Position numbers and translations under genes: made by a program
Part shown: positions 11,401-23,115 of the stretch, one piece after another
Position numbering within the stretch: position 1 is the stretch's first letter
How the letters are laid out: every line of letters begins with the position of its first letter
Origin: Myrica gale
Lineage: Eukaryota > Streptophyta > Magnoliopsida > Fagales > Myricaceae
Direction of reading: 5' to 3'
Assembly: GCA_963930655.1 (NCBI GenBank)
Contig: OZ005618.1
Span: 17,077,001-17,141,000, forward strand
Length of the DNA stretch: 64,000 bases
Notes under the pieces: generated by a model
The model's input: the letters and a program-made list of their open reading frames with translations, nothing else
Database searches by the model: none
What the model was told of the DNA's origin: nothing

Positions 11401-12035
11401 ACTATACTTTTACTGCGTGATATTCCATGCATGAGAATGATATCGTACTATTTGTTCATTATCATCAAGATGCATACGTTGTTTTAATATGCCACCATAA
11501 TCTATATTAGATGCATCTGTTTCTACAATTTTAAATGCATGAGGTGATGTTATTCCAAGACAAGGCAAATGCTTTACATGCTTCTTTATTTGTTTAATTA
11601 TTTCTGTGTGTTGATCAGTCCAAGGAGAAGGTTTTTTCTTTAATCTATCAAACAAAGGTTTGCATATTTTTCTTAAATCTTTATAAAATTCACCAATATA
11701 ATTTAAACTACCAAGAAATCTTTGGAATTGTTGTTTATCAGTTATTTTGTCAGGAAATTTATCGGCAAATTCAATAGCGCGTGATATTGGTGTAATAGTA
11801 CCTTGATATATGGTATGACCTAAAAATCTTATTTTTGACTGAAATAATTTTATTTTAGGAGCGATACAACTAAACCATTTTGTTCAATGATCTTTTGAAA
11901 TTTATTCAAATGATACCAATGTTGTTTTATTGATTTAGAAAAGATTAAAACATCATCAATATAAACTAAAGCAAAAGAAGAATAGGGATTAAATATATCA
12001 TTCATAATGTTTTGAAATTCAGAATGTGCTGCTTT
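11400..12035 (-). pseudogene. Endogenous caulimovirid RT-RNase H fragment
   Basis: The minus strand encodes the palm of a pararetroviral reverse transcriptase, including the YIDDVL catalytic box near 11950-11970, followed by the connection and the beginning of RNase H (KIVETDASNIDYGGIL, in ORF 11655-11410). Sequence style (Lys/Ile-rich, KIVETDAS) matches Caulimoviridae polymerases rather than gypsy. Stops and a frame break near 11890 interrupt it. It is an old genomic copy. The genus (for example florendovirus or petuvirus) cannot be fixed from this piece. Confidence 0.75.
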
Positions 12036-12300
12036 TTATGTAATGAATGCTGCAGAAAAGGAACGTGGTGTCCCTCGACTTGTTATTAACTATAAACCTT
12101 TAAATAAAGTTTTAAGATGGATAAGATATTCAATCCCTAATAAAAAAGATTTGTTTAACAGATTGCATGATGCTTGTGTTTTTTCTAAATTTGATATGAA
12201 GTCTGGATATTAACAAATACAAATTGCTGAACAAGATCGATATAAAACTGTTTTTACAGTTCCTTTAAGTCATTTTGAATGTAATGTTATGCCTTTTATA
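12036..12300 (+). pseudogene. Endogenous caulimovirid RT N-terminal fragment, inverted
   Basis: The plus strand encodes the finger and first palm part of the same polymerase type (RLVINYKPLN, KFDMKSGY followed by a stop, then FTVPLSHFECNVMPF). It would normally lie upstream of the fragment at 11400-12035 on one strand, yet here the two meet head to head at about 12035. It ends in a TA microsatellite at about 12309-12334. Confidence 0.75.
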
Positions 12301-12336
12301 TATATTCTTATATATATATATATATATATATATATT

Positions 12337-12404
12337 CTAGGCCCAGCTGCCATGGTATAGTTTTGAGGAGTTATATCTGGATATGAAATAAAGCTTTGGA
12401 CTCC
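12337..12404 (-). repeat. 68-bp inverted repeat, right arm
   Basis: Reverse complement of 10273-10340. It is followed at 12405-12490 by a forward-oriented, diverged piece of the same sequence, so the breakpoint lies within the tandem-repeat region of the adjacent pseudogene. Confidence 0.85.
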
Positions 12405-12622
12405 AACGATAACTCCTCAAAACCATACCATGGAAGCTTCTTATGTTGACGGAGTCCCGAGCCTTATTCCAGACTGAAGTATCTCAGCTACATGTTCACG
12501 AAAGGTTGTCTACTTTTGTCTCTAAAACCACTATCTGTAGACAAATTAAAGGTTTAAAAAGCTAGTCTTCCGAATTTCCATAATAACAAAAAATAAATTC
12601 TTTAAATTATGGGTTTTGAAAT

Positions 12623-14002
12623 ATCTTAATATACAAGCGTATTCCTTGGGGTTTAATGTTTTCTCAGAAATAACCCTAGAGTAATTTTTGTTATCCCGCT
12701 ATTCCTGAGGTATACCCCTCTTTCCTGTTTTATCTCTTAGGCAATATTCCGTCTATTTCTTGATGAAAATTGATGTAGACCAAGTGACCACGTCACACGT
12801 AATTAAAAGGCAACATATGTTCTCAACTGTTGACTGGACGGAATTTTATTTGCCACCTCCATATCCACGTCACTCCTTTACATACCAGTTTACCAAAATG
12901 CCTTTTAAATTCACGTCACCTAAATGAACTAACCATAAGTTAGGCCCACGACCATTTGCAACCTGAGAGAGACCATGTTCCCCAAAATTTTTCACAAATT
13001 ATTTCTAGAACCCTAGTTCCAATGATTGCTTGAACTAAGAGAGAGTGAAAGACCTTGACTAGGCCTTTCATTTCCCTCGTAAGGAAACACACACCTCAAA
13101 GGAGAATCATCAACGAGCAATCTATTGTCTTGCCAGCCTCCAGAATCATGTGCCCCAACTATTAGGTTCTCACTACTTGTTTCAGAAATCCCAGTTATGA
13201 AATGAGGTTTATTGAACTCATCCTGATAGAAAATCACTTGTGGACTCGTTAATCGTCTTTGAAGAGGACGGACCATGGTGGCTTTGGGACTTGCCAAGGA
13301 ACCCTTTCCACATGATTGAGTTACTGTCGCTTTATTGTTGTAGATTCTTTGAAAACCCTATCATCTCCATGCCTGTGGTTGAGTTGAAGATCTCTTGGTT
13401 GGACTTGAAGCCTTGGATCTGGTTCACCAGATGAGTCTGAATGGTCGGGTTACTTGATGAAACATCCGAGTGATCCGACTAAAAAACCCAGTTGAAGAAA
13501 CCATGTTCCCGGATTTATCTTTAATGTTCTCGAGCCATGAAATACAAAATTTGTACTGCGGTTTATATTACTTGCATGTAGCTTCAGATATTGGAAATGG
13601 TATCGATTCTAGGATTACAATCCCAACAAGATCCACTCCCACAAAAGGAACCCAGAAACCTGTGTCATCTCATTCGCCCTGTGACACTTGCAGTTAGGAT
13701 CTTCAACGATCTAGGTTCTAGAACTAACTTGGGAAAAAAAGTTAGGGAAAGAGTTTTGTGGGTTTCTATCGGGTTGCGAAGGGTGGATCTGTTAGATCTC
13801 TGGGTTAGTTCATTTTAATTGAATATAACGTGGTTACTTAGTCCACATCATCAATTTTCGTTAAGAAATTGACGGAATATCACCGGAGGGATAAAACGGG
13901 AAAGGGGCAGATATACCTCAGGAGTAGCGGGACAACAAAAATTACTCTAAGGGCATTTCTGAGAAAACATTAAACACCATGGGCACGCGTGTATATTAAG
14001 CC
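12623..14002. mobile_element. TIR transposon of about 1.38 kb, Mutator-like
   Basis: Terminal inverted repeats of about 170 bp: 12627-12800 matches the reverse complement of 13830-14000 (shared TTAATATAC ends, GTTTAATGTTTTCTCAGAAAT, GAGTAATTTTTGTT, CTCCTGAGGTAT; a few indels). Both sides are flanked by TTTTGAAATATCT (12614-12626 and 14003-14015), which contains the 9-bp target duplication expected for Mutator-like elements; the exact boundary within these 13 bp is ambiguous. The interior has no transposase. An open minus-strand frame (13297-13013) with a GAHDSGGWQDNRLLVDD segment may be a captured host fragment. Confidence 0.75.
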
Positions 14003-14015
14003 TTTTGAAATATCT

Positions 14016-14455
14016 CAAAATTTAAAATGTAGTGGTAAAAAGTACACTACACTTATTGTTCTTCAACGAATCTAGATTAGATCGGTAATACACTAGGGGG
14101 GGGGATTCAATCATAAAATAAAAAAATAAAAAAAATACAAGGTTAAGGAAGTTCAATATTCACATAGTCTAACATTGATCTCCCAAGGGACTTCAACTGT
14201 AAAAGCTCTGAAGAAGTTCTGTATCACTAAACTAACATTCCGATCACCATTAAGATTGTCCTTAGCAAGGTAAAAACCTGGCCACGTGACCCAAGCTAAA
14301 TGTTAAGCACTCTATCCTATCATCTTTACACAAAACCACCAATGTGGAAACTCCTTTCTAAGTTTCTAACCACACATAACACACAACAACCTGAGGGTGC
14401 CTTCATACACGCTCCATTTTGGAACAGCCATAATAAAGTCTGGTAATAAGCACCT
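14016..14455. other. 3' flank and 3' UTR region of RAE1
   Basis: No separate gene. The RAE1 stop lies at 14456-14458 on the minus strand, so about 14200-14455 should be its 3' UTR; no polyadenylation signal was assigned. A G-run followed by AT-rich sequence lies at 14095-14145. Confidence 0.5.
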
Positions 14456-17400
14456 TCACTTTCTTCCCGTCCCAACTCGTGGCTTGCTTTTAACTTCAGA
14501 CTCCTGCACCCAAAGAGAAGAAAGGGAAGAGGTGAAAAAGTAGAAGTCAATAGGATGTTCCAAATGATACACAAGTACGTAATCAATTAATCTATCTGTT
14601 CCTTTAACAATACACATGGATATATATACCTGTGGCAGATGCAGGAAAATTGACGACTTTGGGGCCGCTGGATTGTGATTTTCTGCACCCTTACTCCAGT
14701 CGTAGCACACCTACAGTCAGTTGAAAAGAAAAAGTTTCAGAGCCCCCTACATAAACCAATAAAAGGAAGCACCTACTGACCCTAGGAGCCAGATCTCATT
14801 TAACCATGTCTCTTCCATGCAACATAGGTTATCCAAGGATTTGGAAGGGTTTCCATACATCTCATAGTAAGGACAGCTGAATAGATCACACTAAGGAACT
14901 AAATTCATATTCTAATACCCCTCCATTCAGAACACAAATGGGGGAAGCAGGGAAGACAAAGAGGGAGAAACCAAATGTGATGCTGAAAAACTGAACCCTT
15001 TTTTGCTTCCAGGATAGAGGGAATGACTCATACTGCATATGCATATATTGACCCATCGTTGTTGAAAGTGCTGCAGGGTATGGGTTGACTGCACCTAGCC
15101 ATGGCCTGACAAAAAGTTGTGTGATAGTATCATTCAGTTAGAAAACATGTTTATTGCTTTTACTAGTTCAATTTTTTCAATAATTAACAGATTTCAGCTC
15201 AAGAAAAGAATTATAAAAGTACCTTCAGTCTCTGTTTACTGTCTTTGTACCAGAAATTAAACGCACCATCGGACCCTGCAGTTGCAAAAGTGTGATGCAC
15301 CTGAAACAGAGGGCAGGCAGACAGATCTTAAACGGCAGCAGATCAAAATAGGGGAAGCACCAAACAATTCACAATCTCAGTTCAATTAGCTGTGTCTTCA
15401 CTGAACTTGAGGATATAGAGATATACTACCAATGAAGAAATACGATTTCTTTAAAGGCACAATGTTTCAAACAAAGAACTTAGAAAGTGATATAATGGTA
15501 AGATAGAATCTTACAGGATGGAAGTTTAGAGAGTTGACTGAGTATATCTCATTGCCATCTCTATGACATTTAAAAGTGAAGTTTTTGCTTTGCTGTGAAT
15601 CATCGAGGTGGTGTACACCAACCCTTCCTTCTATCGAGCCAACCTGGATACAAAGCAACATTAAGCCAAACAATCTTAACAATCCATTCCAGCCACAACA
15701 TAACTCTGCTTGGTTAGTAATCCATTTCCAGCATAATTTCACATCCAACTTCCATATTTTCTGACTCTACATTTCTATAAGATTAGATGACATGTATCTA
15801 ATAATCAAACAGATGCATACCAAGAAACCTTGCTGATCAGGAAAGGCAGTAACACATCTGGTCTGATACTTCAAAGGCGAAGTGATTCTCTTGAACTCAG
15901 TCTGTTGGAATTTGGAACATGATTAGAGTTGAAGATTTTAAAGCAGAAATAGAGGAATAGTACGACTATCAGAATTCTCAAACTCAATTTACTTTTCAAA
16001 CATCAAGGCATATCACGAAGTGATTCATTATTATGTAAATATTACTTCTGAATAACAATATAAGCAAAAGAACAAGCATCTTCCTAACACACCCATGAAG
16101 GGGGATTAGAGGGCCACTGTCAAAGTTTACTCCATTATAACTGAACAGAGTGTTATGGGCTTGCAACAAATAAGTTACTCATATCAAGCTGATAACAACC
16201 GCCAAGTATTTGTGAAATTTTTGGTGTTAATTATAGTAGCAAAACAAAGGGTTACTACAAAGAAACTTATTACTGATGAAAGGGAACACATGGTGTGACC
16301 ATTTATACAAAATTTGTAGATAGCTTTATATGATGGAATGCTAAAAGCCTAGATGATATGATTCATCTCAAAAGCTGACAGAATAAGGCACTCAACTTCT
16401 ATTGAACTTGAGTTTGAAACATCTGTTGAATATTGTTTTTGTAATATTGAGACATCCGATTTTAAAAAGAGTGCAACATCATTTAGAATATATTACACTC
16501 ATTGCGTTCATAACATTACCTGGGGGTTCTGCAAGTTGAATACTACCAGATTTCGATCTGCAGTACCAACGACCATCAGAGGATGCCTAACTGTTAGTGA
16601 ATAGCAGCGGTCAGGGAGTTGTTGTGTATGCACCGGATTTGACTGTCTAGTGTCCCAATACCTAAAAATTGGTAGGAAATCCATAGGAAACGCTTAATCA
16701 CATAAGTTAAGTGCACAGAAGAATCAAATTGCAAATAAATAATAGATCAATAGCATGAAAAACAAGGGAAGGAGCATAACGACCATCTGACAGACTAGCA
16801 TGGCCACAAACAGTAAGTGCCCAAACATGACGAGGAAAATTCAATAATCCACAATTAGCAGCCAAATTTATAAAAATTTCCAATGTCAATTTCATGCTTA
16901 AATCCCTAAACAAAAGAGAAGATTGCAATTTGGGAAGGCCTTCCTCCATAATGCAACAGAAATGTCATCAAGTTTCACAACCGTATCATAGGCTTCTTAG
17001 AAGAAAAAATGGGTCAAGAAAAGCTCTTCACTTACATGTCACTCTACAGTGAGTAGCCATAAAGGAACGGAAAAAGGAAAATGATACGTTTATACATCGA
17101 AGACAAGGCAGTTAGAGGACCTTTGAATAGAAATCTTAACACTGGCCACCAGTCAAATCATGAGAATCATCTTAACAGTGGCACTAACGATCAAAATCTC
17201 TATCCAAATATATAGACTGAACTAGTATAAAACAAGATCATAACGACCTAACAACTTCAATATCCAAGGAAAATAAATGCAGATAAGAATCAGTGTTTTC
17301 ACTTCAGAGTCTTGTCCCAACTCCCTGTAGCTAAGAGGTTCATCTCCGGAATCCATGCAATCTCCTTGATGGGTGCATCATGCATGGCCACAGTCACTGG

Positions 17401-18481
17401 CTGCCCACCAGACAAAGGCCACATCTTCGCTTGCTTATCACAGCCTCCGGAAAAAACAGTGGTTCCATCATCTTTCCAGGTAGAGCACAATACCTTATAG
17501 CAAAAGGTAAAAAAAATTAATGGGGAATTTGATGATTTCCATTGTCAATTCAGCAAAAGCAAGAGATGTATAGGTTATGAGCTCCAGTATTACCGGTTGG
17601 TCAAGAGATATTGAAGCCTTGGGTGTACTGCCAACAGCAGCCCCACTATGCATTATTTCCCAACATCTTACCTACAAAATTAAATCCAATAGTGTTGAAG
17701 AAAGAAAAGGAGAAACAACACTTTAGGAAAATGATAATGGTTTAGCACAACAGCAAGAAACTAACAAATTTAACCCAGTAAACAAGGAAATGGAAACCAA
17801 CTGAACATACCTGGTTATCCCAGGAAGTAGCAACCAAGTAATTGGCCTTGGGGCTGAAACAAAGGCTCGAAACTGAATCGCTAGGAGGTTGAGCGACCTA
17901 AATGAGATTTCAACATCATTTGAGCTCAAGGATCCCCGCCAAAAAAAGACAATGATTGACCAAATACAACGATGAATGTATAATGGGAGCAACTACGCTG
18001 CGTATCAATACTCAATTCTAGATTGGAGAACAAATTACTATTGGAACAGAATTTATTCATATAATTTTTTTAAAAAAATGACACATTTTGAAGAACAAGA
18101 ATGCTAACAATTATTCCTTAAGGAAACAAAAAACAGAAGATGAAAGTAGAAAAGATATATACAACCCAAATTTATAGGCAAAACAAATAATTTTAGAGAC
18201 AGTTAAAGCAAAGAAACAAAGAGGGAAAAACTAGCAATGAATATCTTCTGTTATGAACCAATTCAAGTTTGAGAATCACAGAAATGTAGCAATTAACAAC
18301 AAGATTCAGATGCAATAGTAAAAGCCAAATACTCAACCACGAAATTTGCACTATGATCAGGCAATTAAGCTCAAGAACGAAAGGAAAAGTTGAAAGATTA
18401 AACTAAGTCGTCCACACCACCTACCTCAAAGGACTTATTTGGATTAGGGTTCGGGGCTGCAGCGGTTCCAAAAGTGGCCAT
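14456..18481 (-). CDS. RAE1: RAE1/GLE2 WD40 mRNA export factor, 11 exons
   Basis: Complete minus-strand gene. Exons: 18481-18425, 17897-17811, 17671-17594, 17493-17303, 16661-16520, 15901-15821, 15643-15515, 15300-15223, 15105-15034, 14710-14630, 14503-14456. All introns are GT-AG and all phases join, giving 1044 nt and 347 aa, the usual length of plant RAE1. The start MATFGTAAAPNPNPNKSFE is the family N-terminus. WD blades are visible, for example LVATSWDNQVRCWE, TVFSGGCDKQAKMW, LLATGSWDKTLKYWD and TFATAGSDGAFNFW. The protein folds as a WD40 propeller that binds the GLEBS motif of NUP98 at the nuclear pore and acts in mRNA export and spindle assembly (family knowledge). No stop, frameshift or missing blade was seen, so it is probably functional. 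The frame reading through the intron after exon 10 is an artefact. Confidence 0.97.
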
Positions 18482-18896
18482 TGCAGCTGCAAAATCCTAA
18501 TTCTACGAAATTGAAATAAAAAAGCAGAAATCAGAATCAGAAGTAAAACAAAATACTTCTGGAACTGGATTAAGAATATGCAGAAAATAAGATTGAATAT
18601 GCAGGGAGAGAGGAGCTGACTGCTGAGCACGGCTTAGGGAATCGTCCCCAATGTGATGCGACGCCGAGAGAGAGAGGGAGAGAGGAGCTGAGCACGGCTG
18701 AGGGAGAGAGGAGCGGCGCAGGGAGGGAGGGGGGCACGGCTGACGGCTCGGGCTCACTCACGGCAGGGAGACTAGGAGAGGGGGCTGGGGGGCTGGAAGT
18801 TTGGAATAATTGCGTTAGGTTTAAGTCGACCAGGTCACTTTCTTTTCTTTTCATTTTAAACAGGGCTCAAGTCCTCAATTTTTTTTTTAAAAAATA
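18482..18896 (-). promoter_or_regulatory. RAE1 5' UTR and promoter region
   Basis: Upstream of the RAE1 ATG the minus strand shows a likely 5'-UTR intron acceptor (TTTTGCAG, about 18487-18494) and a strongly CT-rich tract (GA-rich on the plus strand, 18660-18775), typical of plant 5' leaders. No TATA box was assigned with confidence. The region ends where a MITE begins at 18897. Confidence 0.5.
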
Positions 18897-19733
18897 GGGT
18901 TAATTACTAAAATAGTCCTTGGGTTTTATGTCCTTTATTGATTTGGTCTCTGGGTTTCCAATTTTGTCACATAAGTCCTTAGGTTATCCTCATTTATCAA
19001 TTTGGTCCCTGGGTTTCCAATTTGGTCACATAAGTCCTTAGGTTATTCTCATTTATCGATTTGGTCCCTGAGTTTCCAATTTGGTCACATAAGTCCTTAG
19101 GTTATCCTCATTTATCGATTTGGTCCTTCCGTCTAATTCTGTCTCCTCCGTGCACAATCAGCTAACGGTGGATCACGTCACCACCAATAATATCGCGACA
19201 CGTGTATGTTTTTTAAAAAAAAAAAAACTCACGTCCACCTAGCATATTAGTAAAAATAAAATAAATAAAAATCAAACGAGGGAGACCCTCCATTGGCGTG
19301 ACGAAGGGAGCCCAGATCTAGGCTCCCTTTGTCGCGCGAAGGGGTGGTCTCCCCCGTTCGATTTTTTTTCTTTTTACGAATATGCCAAGTAGATGCGAGT
19401 TTTTTTTAAAATAATAAAAAAAGCATACACGTGTCGCGATATTATTGGTGGTGACGTGACCCACCATTAGCTGACTGTGCACGGAGGAGACTGAATTGGA
19501 CGGAAGGACCAAATCGATAAATGAATAGCCTAAGGACTTATGTGACCAAATTGGAAACTCAGAGACCAAATTGATAAATGAGGATAACCTAAGGACTTAT
19601 GTGACCAAATTGGAAACCCAGGGACCAAATTGATAAATGAGGATAATCTAAGGACTTATGTGACCAAATTGGAAACTCAGGGACCAAAACGATAAAGGGC
19701 ATAAAACACAGGGACTATTTTGGTCATTAACCC
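18897..19733. mobile_element. Mutator-like MITE, 837 bp, with 9-bp target duplication
   Basis: Ends are GGGTTAATTACTAAAATAGTCC and its complement. An exact TAAAAAATA duplication flanks it (18888-18896 and 19734-19742). Each arm contains three tandem copies of a 50-60-bp unit (GGTCACATAAGTCCTTAGGTTAT with CATTTATCGATTTGGTCC) in inverted orientation to the other arm. The centre (about 19290-19350) is itself a palindrome around CCCAGATCTAGGCTCCC. No coding capacity. Confidence 0.9.
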
Positions 19734-19870
19734 TAAAAAATATATATACCGGTTTCGATTGTTCAAATTTTTTTGATAACATGGGATCAATTCCAATACT
19801 GCCAGAACAGTTACTGGAACGCTACAACCAGATGTTCCGGTTTAAATCGGAATAAATGTACACTCTTATT

Positions 19871-20840
19871 CAGTGGCGGACGGAGGGGGTCGGGTTGGAC
19901 CAATGCAAGACATTAATTTTTTATTATGTATCCTTGTTTGTACCAAAGGAAGACATTGATTTTTCGTAACTTGGCATTGATTTTTTTTATTATGTATCCT
20001 ACAAAACGTAACTTGGTTGGACCAATGTAAGACATTGAATTTTTTTTATTATGTATTCTACAAAACGTAATTTGTAATTGATCAAGACAATGGTTGATAT
20101 GCTATTCATTAATATACAGTTTTGAAATTGTGAATATTAGGACTAGGTGGTAAAATTGTGATTAGGACCTTAGGTAGTGACTTGTGAAATTATATTGATA
20201 ATTTTTTTTTTAGATAATGGATAAGTTTTTGATAAAAAAATCAGCGGGATTGTCTAATACTCCTAATGTAACTGCTATTTCTGAGACAACTACTAGTTTG
20301 AAAAGATCTCGTGTTTTATTTAGTCTTGATGATATTGTTGTTGACCCAGAGTTACATAAACTCATTAAAGAATATGTTATTGGTATTAGAGATTAAGTTC
20401 ATAAGGAGTATTTGATAAAATGTCATTGTCAACCGCTTGGGAATAATTTTCCCAAGAAGTCATATGAAAAACGAATGAAGCTTTTTTGGAGTCATGGTTC
20501 AAAGAATATAAGTGGTTAGATGCGGAGGTATTGCTTGTGGTGTTTTCTATTTAGGCAAAGTAGATGATCAAAATTTGGGGAAGATGTGTTTACATCTACA
20601 TGATTTAGCAATTAGAAAATGGGAGTGAAAGTATTTGGGAGTCATGTTGGTGCATTTAATAGTCTCAGCAAATAGTATGGTATGTGTATTTTAATATACT
20701 ATATTTTTAATATTTTTCGTCCTTAATTTTCAATATTTTAACTCTAAGACATTTTTTTGCATTACGTAGTAAAAAAAAATTCCTGTCATTTTCCCTTAGG
20801 AGTTGGCCCCCCTTCTAATTGATTCCTGGTTCCGCCACTG
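19871..20840 (+). mobile_element. Non-autonomous hAT transposon, 970 bp
   Basis: Inverted ends CAGTGGCGGA and TCCGCCACTG, with an exact 8-bp target duplication CTCTTATT at 19863-19870 and 20841-20848, the hAT hallmark. The plus strand inside (about 20216-20600) encodes the N-terminal part of a TTF-type zinc-finger hAT transposase (MDKFLIKK, KRSRVLFSLDDIVVDPELHKLI, then a stop, CHCQPLGNNFPKKSYEKR, then frame breaks). The dimerisation domain and most of the transposase are gone, so this is an internally deleted derivative. Confidence 0.9.
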
Positions 20841-20848
20841 CTCTTATT

Positions 20849-21190
20849 TATCGATATCTGCAAACTCAATGCTTGGTAACCCAAAAATTGGTAAATCCAC
20901 CTGGATTTTCAATTTTAAAACCACCAAGATCGACACCAATTTTCGTGCCGGTGCCACTGGAATTTACCGGTTGCTTTGAATACCCCTACTCACATCTCCC
21001 TTACTTTACTAAAAAGTCAATTCCACATCAAATAAATTTTGGAAAGATGCGAAAGTCTCGCGATTGCGACAGAGAATCCTCGTTCCCCAATTTTTTTTCA
21101 AATACATCAAGAACCCTAGTTCATCAATATTTTAATTTAATTTTCAATTTTATATTTTATCTGAATTTTTTTTTTATCTCTGTAGATGAC
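20849..21190. other. No gene recognised
   Basis: An open frame (20819-21205) begins inside the hAT end and has no recognisable domain. AT-rich sequence follows. Nothing else is supported. Confidence 0.4.
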
Positions 21191-21194
21191 TTAA

Positions 21195-23115
21195 TTGTTT
21201 TTTAAAAGTCATGCATACAGCTAATGTGTCTAAAAATTGTGTCACATGAATTTTTAATCCATATATAACAATAAAAATAAATGGAGTCTTAAATTCACAA
21301 ATGGAAGAAGCAGATGTCTCAAAATCAAAAAAATTAAAACATGATCCTCCATTCCAAAATGGCATAAAAGACAAATAAGTGATGTACCCTTTTTTCCTAA
21401 ATTAAATTCTATAGGATCTTAGTTTAGTACTCTAACCCTTTACATAGAATATAATAGATATATTGTACATCTGTCCCCATATATGTGTATAAATTATACA
21501 CACGTTGAAAGTATTAATATGTTTGCCATACTAAAACATTATAAGGAACATCACAAAAACACATTGTGTCATATGGGTAATTACACATTAAAAATGTGTG
21601 CATGTTCTATATTCTACTCATAATATCAATATTTAAATCTCATTTTAATTACCAATTTTATTCTAGTGGAGAATTAAACTCGAGATCATATGCCTAACCA
21701 CTGACTGAGACAATCCGGGGTAAATTACAAAATTCTTATTCAATACTAACAAAATATGACAATAATATAAAGTACACTTAAGCAAAAGCAAATGAAGAAT
21801 GCTTCACACTAAAAATTTGACATTATACATGAATTATACAATCAAATGAAGCCACTTAGTCCTTCCTTAGATGGCGTAATCAAATTATCTCTTTTATATA
21901 TAAAAAAAATCACTCAAATCACCTCTCTTCACTTTTCATCCATTAATTCAATTATATTTTTTACTATTTTTTAAATCCAATAAAAATCTAATTGATCTAT
22001 CACAATTTTCAAAATTTCCAACAAAAAAAAATGGTTTACAATAGCTAAACACATATGTTTCATACAGAGGTATTCATATATTGGAAACACACTGTATGTA
22101 TTTTTTTGTTGAATAAAGACTCATCGTATTACGGAAAAGGGAAGCTATCACGCGTATCACACACCTGGATATGCTCAGGTAAACAAGAAAACGGAAAGAA
22201 ACCAGCACTACCCGAACTAGCAGCCCATTTAGCAAGTTTATGGGCAAACATATTGCAGCGTCTAGAGACCCAAGCAATCCTCCACTCCACAAAATCAGCA
22301 AGCCCGCACCGAATCTTCTTAACCAGAGATGCAATAGGCCAACTCGGGGTGCCTGACTCCATGACCTCTTTGCAAAGCAAAAGAGAGTCGCATTCAAACT
22401 CCACCTTCGCCCAATTCTTCTTACGCGCCAAATCTATCGCCTCGGCCAACGCGCAAGCTTCACCAACCAGGGAGTCTATAACAACAAAACGTTTTATGTA
22501 TGTCACCCTGTATGTATATACTTATACCCGTCGTTACTGCATACTTCCTTTATATATATGTATTATTAGGAATATAATTTTATACATGTATATATATATA
22601 TATTCAGAATAATAAACTATCAAAAATATAATTTCCATATTTGTACGCTATTAAACACGTTGTGGTCCTTGTGGATACAGTTACCCCGCCCCAAGAGTGC
22701 ATAAACATTTGTATGCCCCCAGGAAATGGTACCACCGAGCAAGCAAAGTCTCCGGAGCACATACAATTGAAAATACGAGGGTAGAAAAAAGAAATGAAAA
22801 TAGATTCGTCTCTTCATTATAGGTAAAGCCACATTTGCTATTCTTTTGGGTCAATCGAACCACTGAACCCAACAAGAGAGAGAGAGGCGTAGCAAAACCT
22901 GAAAAATGAGAGGAAAAAAACAGAGAATTTACATTTAAGTAATGAGATGGAAAAATTGCTCAGAATAAAAAAGAGAGAGAGAGAATGAAGAATGGTTCAG
23001 AAGAGACAGAGAGCAGGAAAAATTCCAACAAATAGAGGAAAAAAAAAGGTCCTATAACCAACCAAATCACAGGGTCAACACATTAAAACCCCCGAGCAAA
23101 ATGAAGCAGTGAGTG
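21195..23115. repeat. Diverged segmental repeat, copy 1
   Basis: Collinear with 25750-26860 (shared GCTAATGTGTCTAAAAA, AATATAATAGATATATTGTACATCT, AATAATAAACTATCAAAAATATAATTTC, GTAAAGCCACATTTGCTATTC, CCAACCAAATCACAGGGTCAACACAT). A shorter third copy is at 24110-24340. Copy 1 additionally carries a LINE fragment (22102-22507). Copy 2 abuts the kinase 3' UTR, so the segment may be duplicated downstream sequence of that gene or an unclassified repeat. Confidence 0.75.
22102..22507 (-). mobile_element. 5'-truncated LINE carrying an RNase H domain
   Basis: Flanked by an exact 10-bp duplication CTGTATGTAT (22092-22101 and 22508-22517) with the T-run on the left, so it is a minus-strand insertion of a 3' fragment. 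The open frame 22506-22129 encodes most of a plant LINE RNase H (RVT_3 type): EACALAEAIDLARK, VEFECDSLLLCKEV and WVSRRCNMFAHKLAKWA, showing the central acidic residues and the His-containing end of the fold. It has no start of its own and is a fragment. Confidence 0.85.

Noticed and set aside
14456-14710. Single 84-codon exon at the RAE1 3' end
   Set aside because: The open frame reads through the 126-bp intron 14629-14504; GT-AG splicing restores the conserved RAE1 C-terminus.
20819-21205. Plus-strand frame of 128 codons as a gene
   Set aside because: Starts inside the hAT terminus, has no domain and ends in poly-T rich low-complexity sequence.
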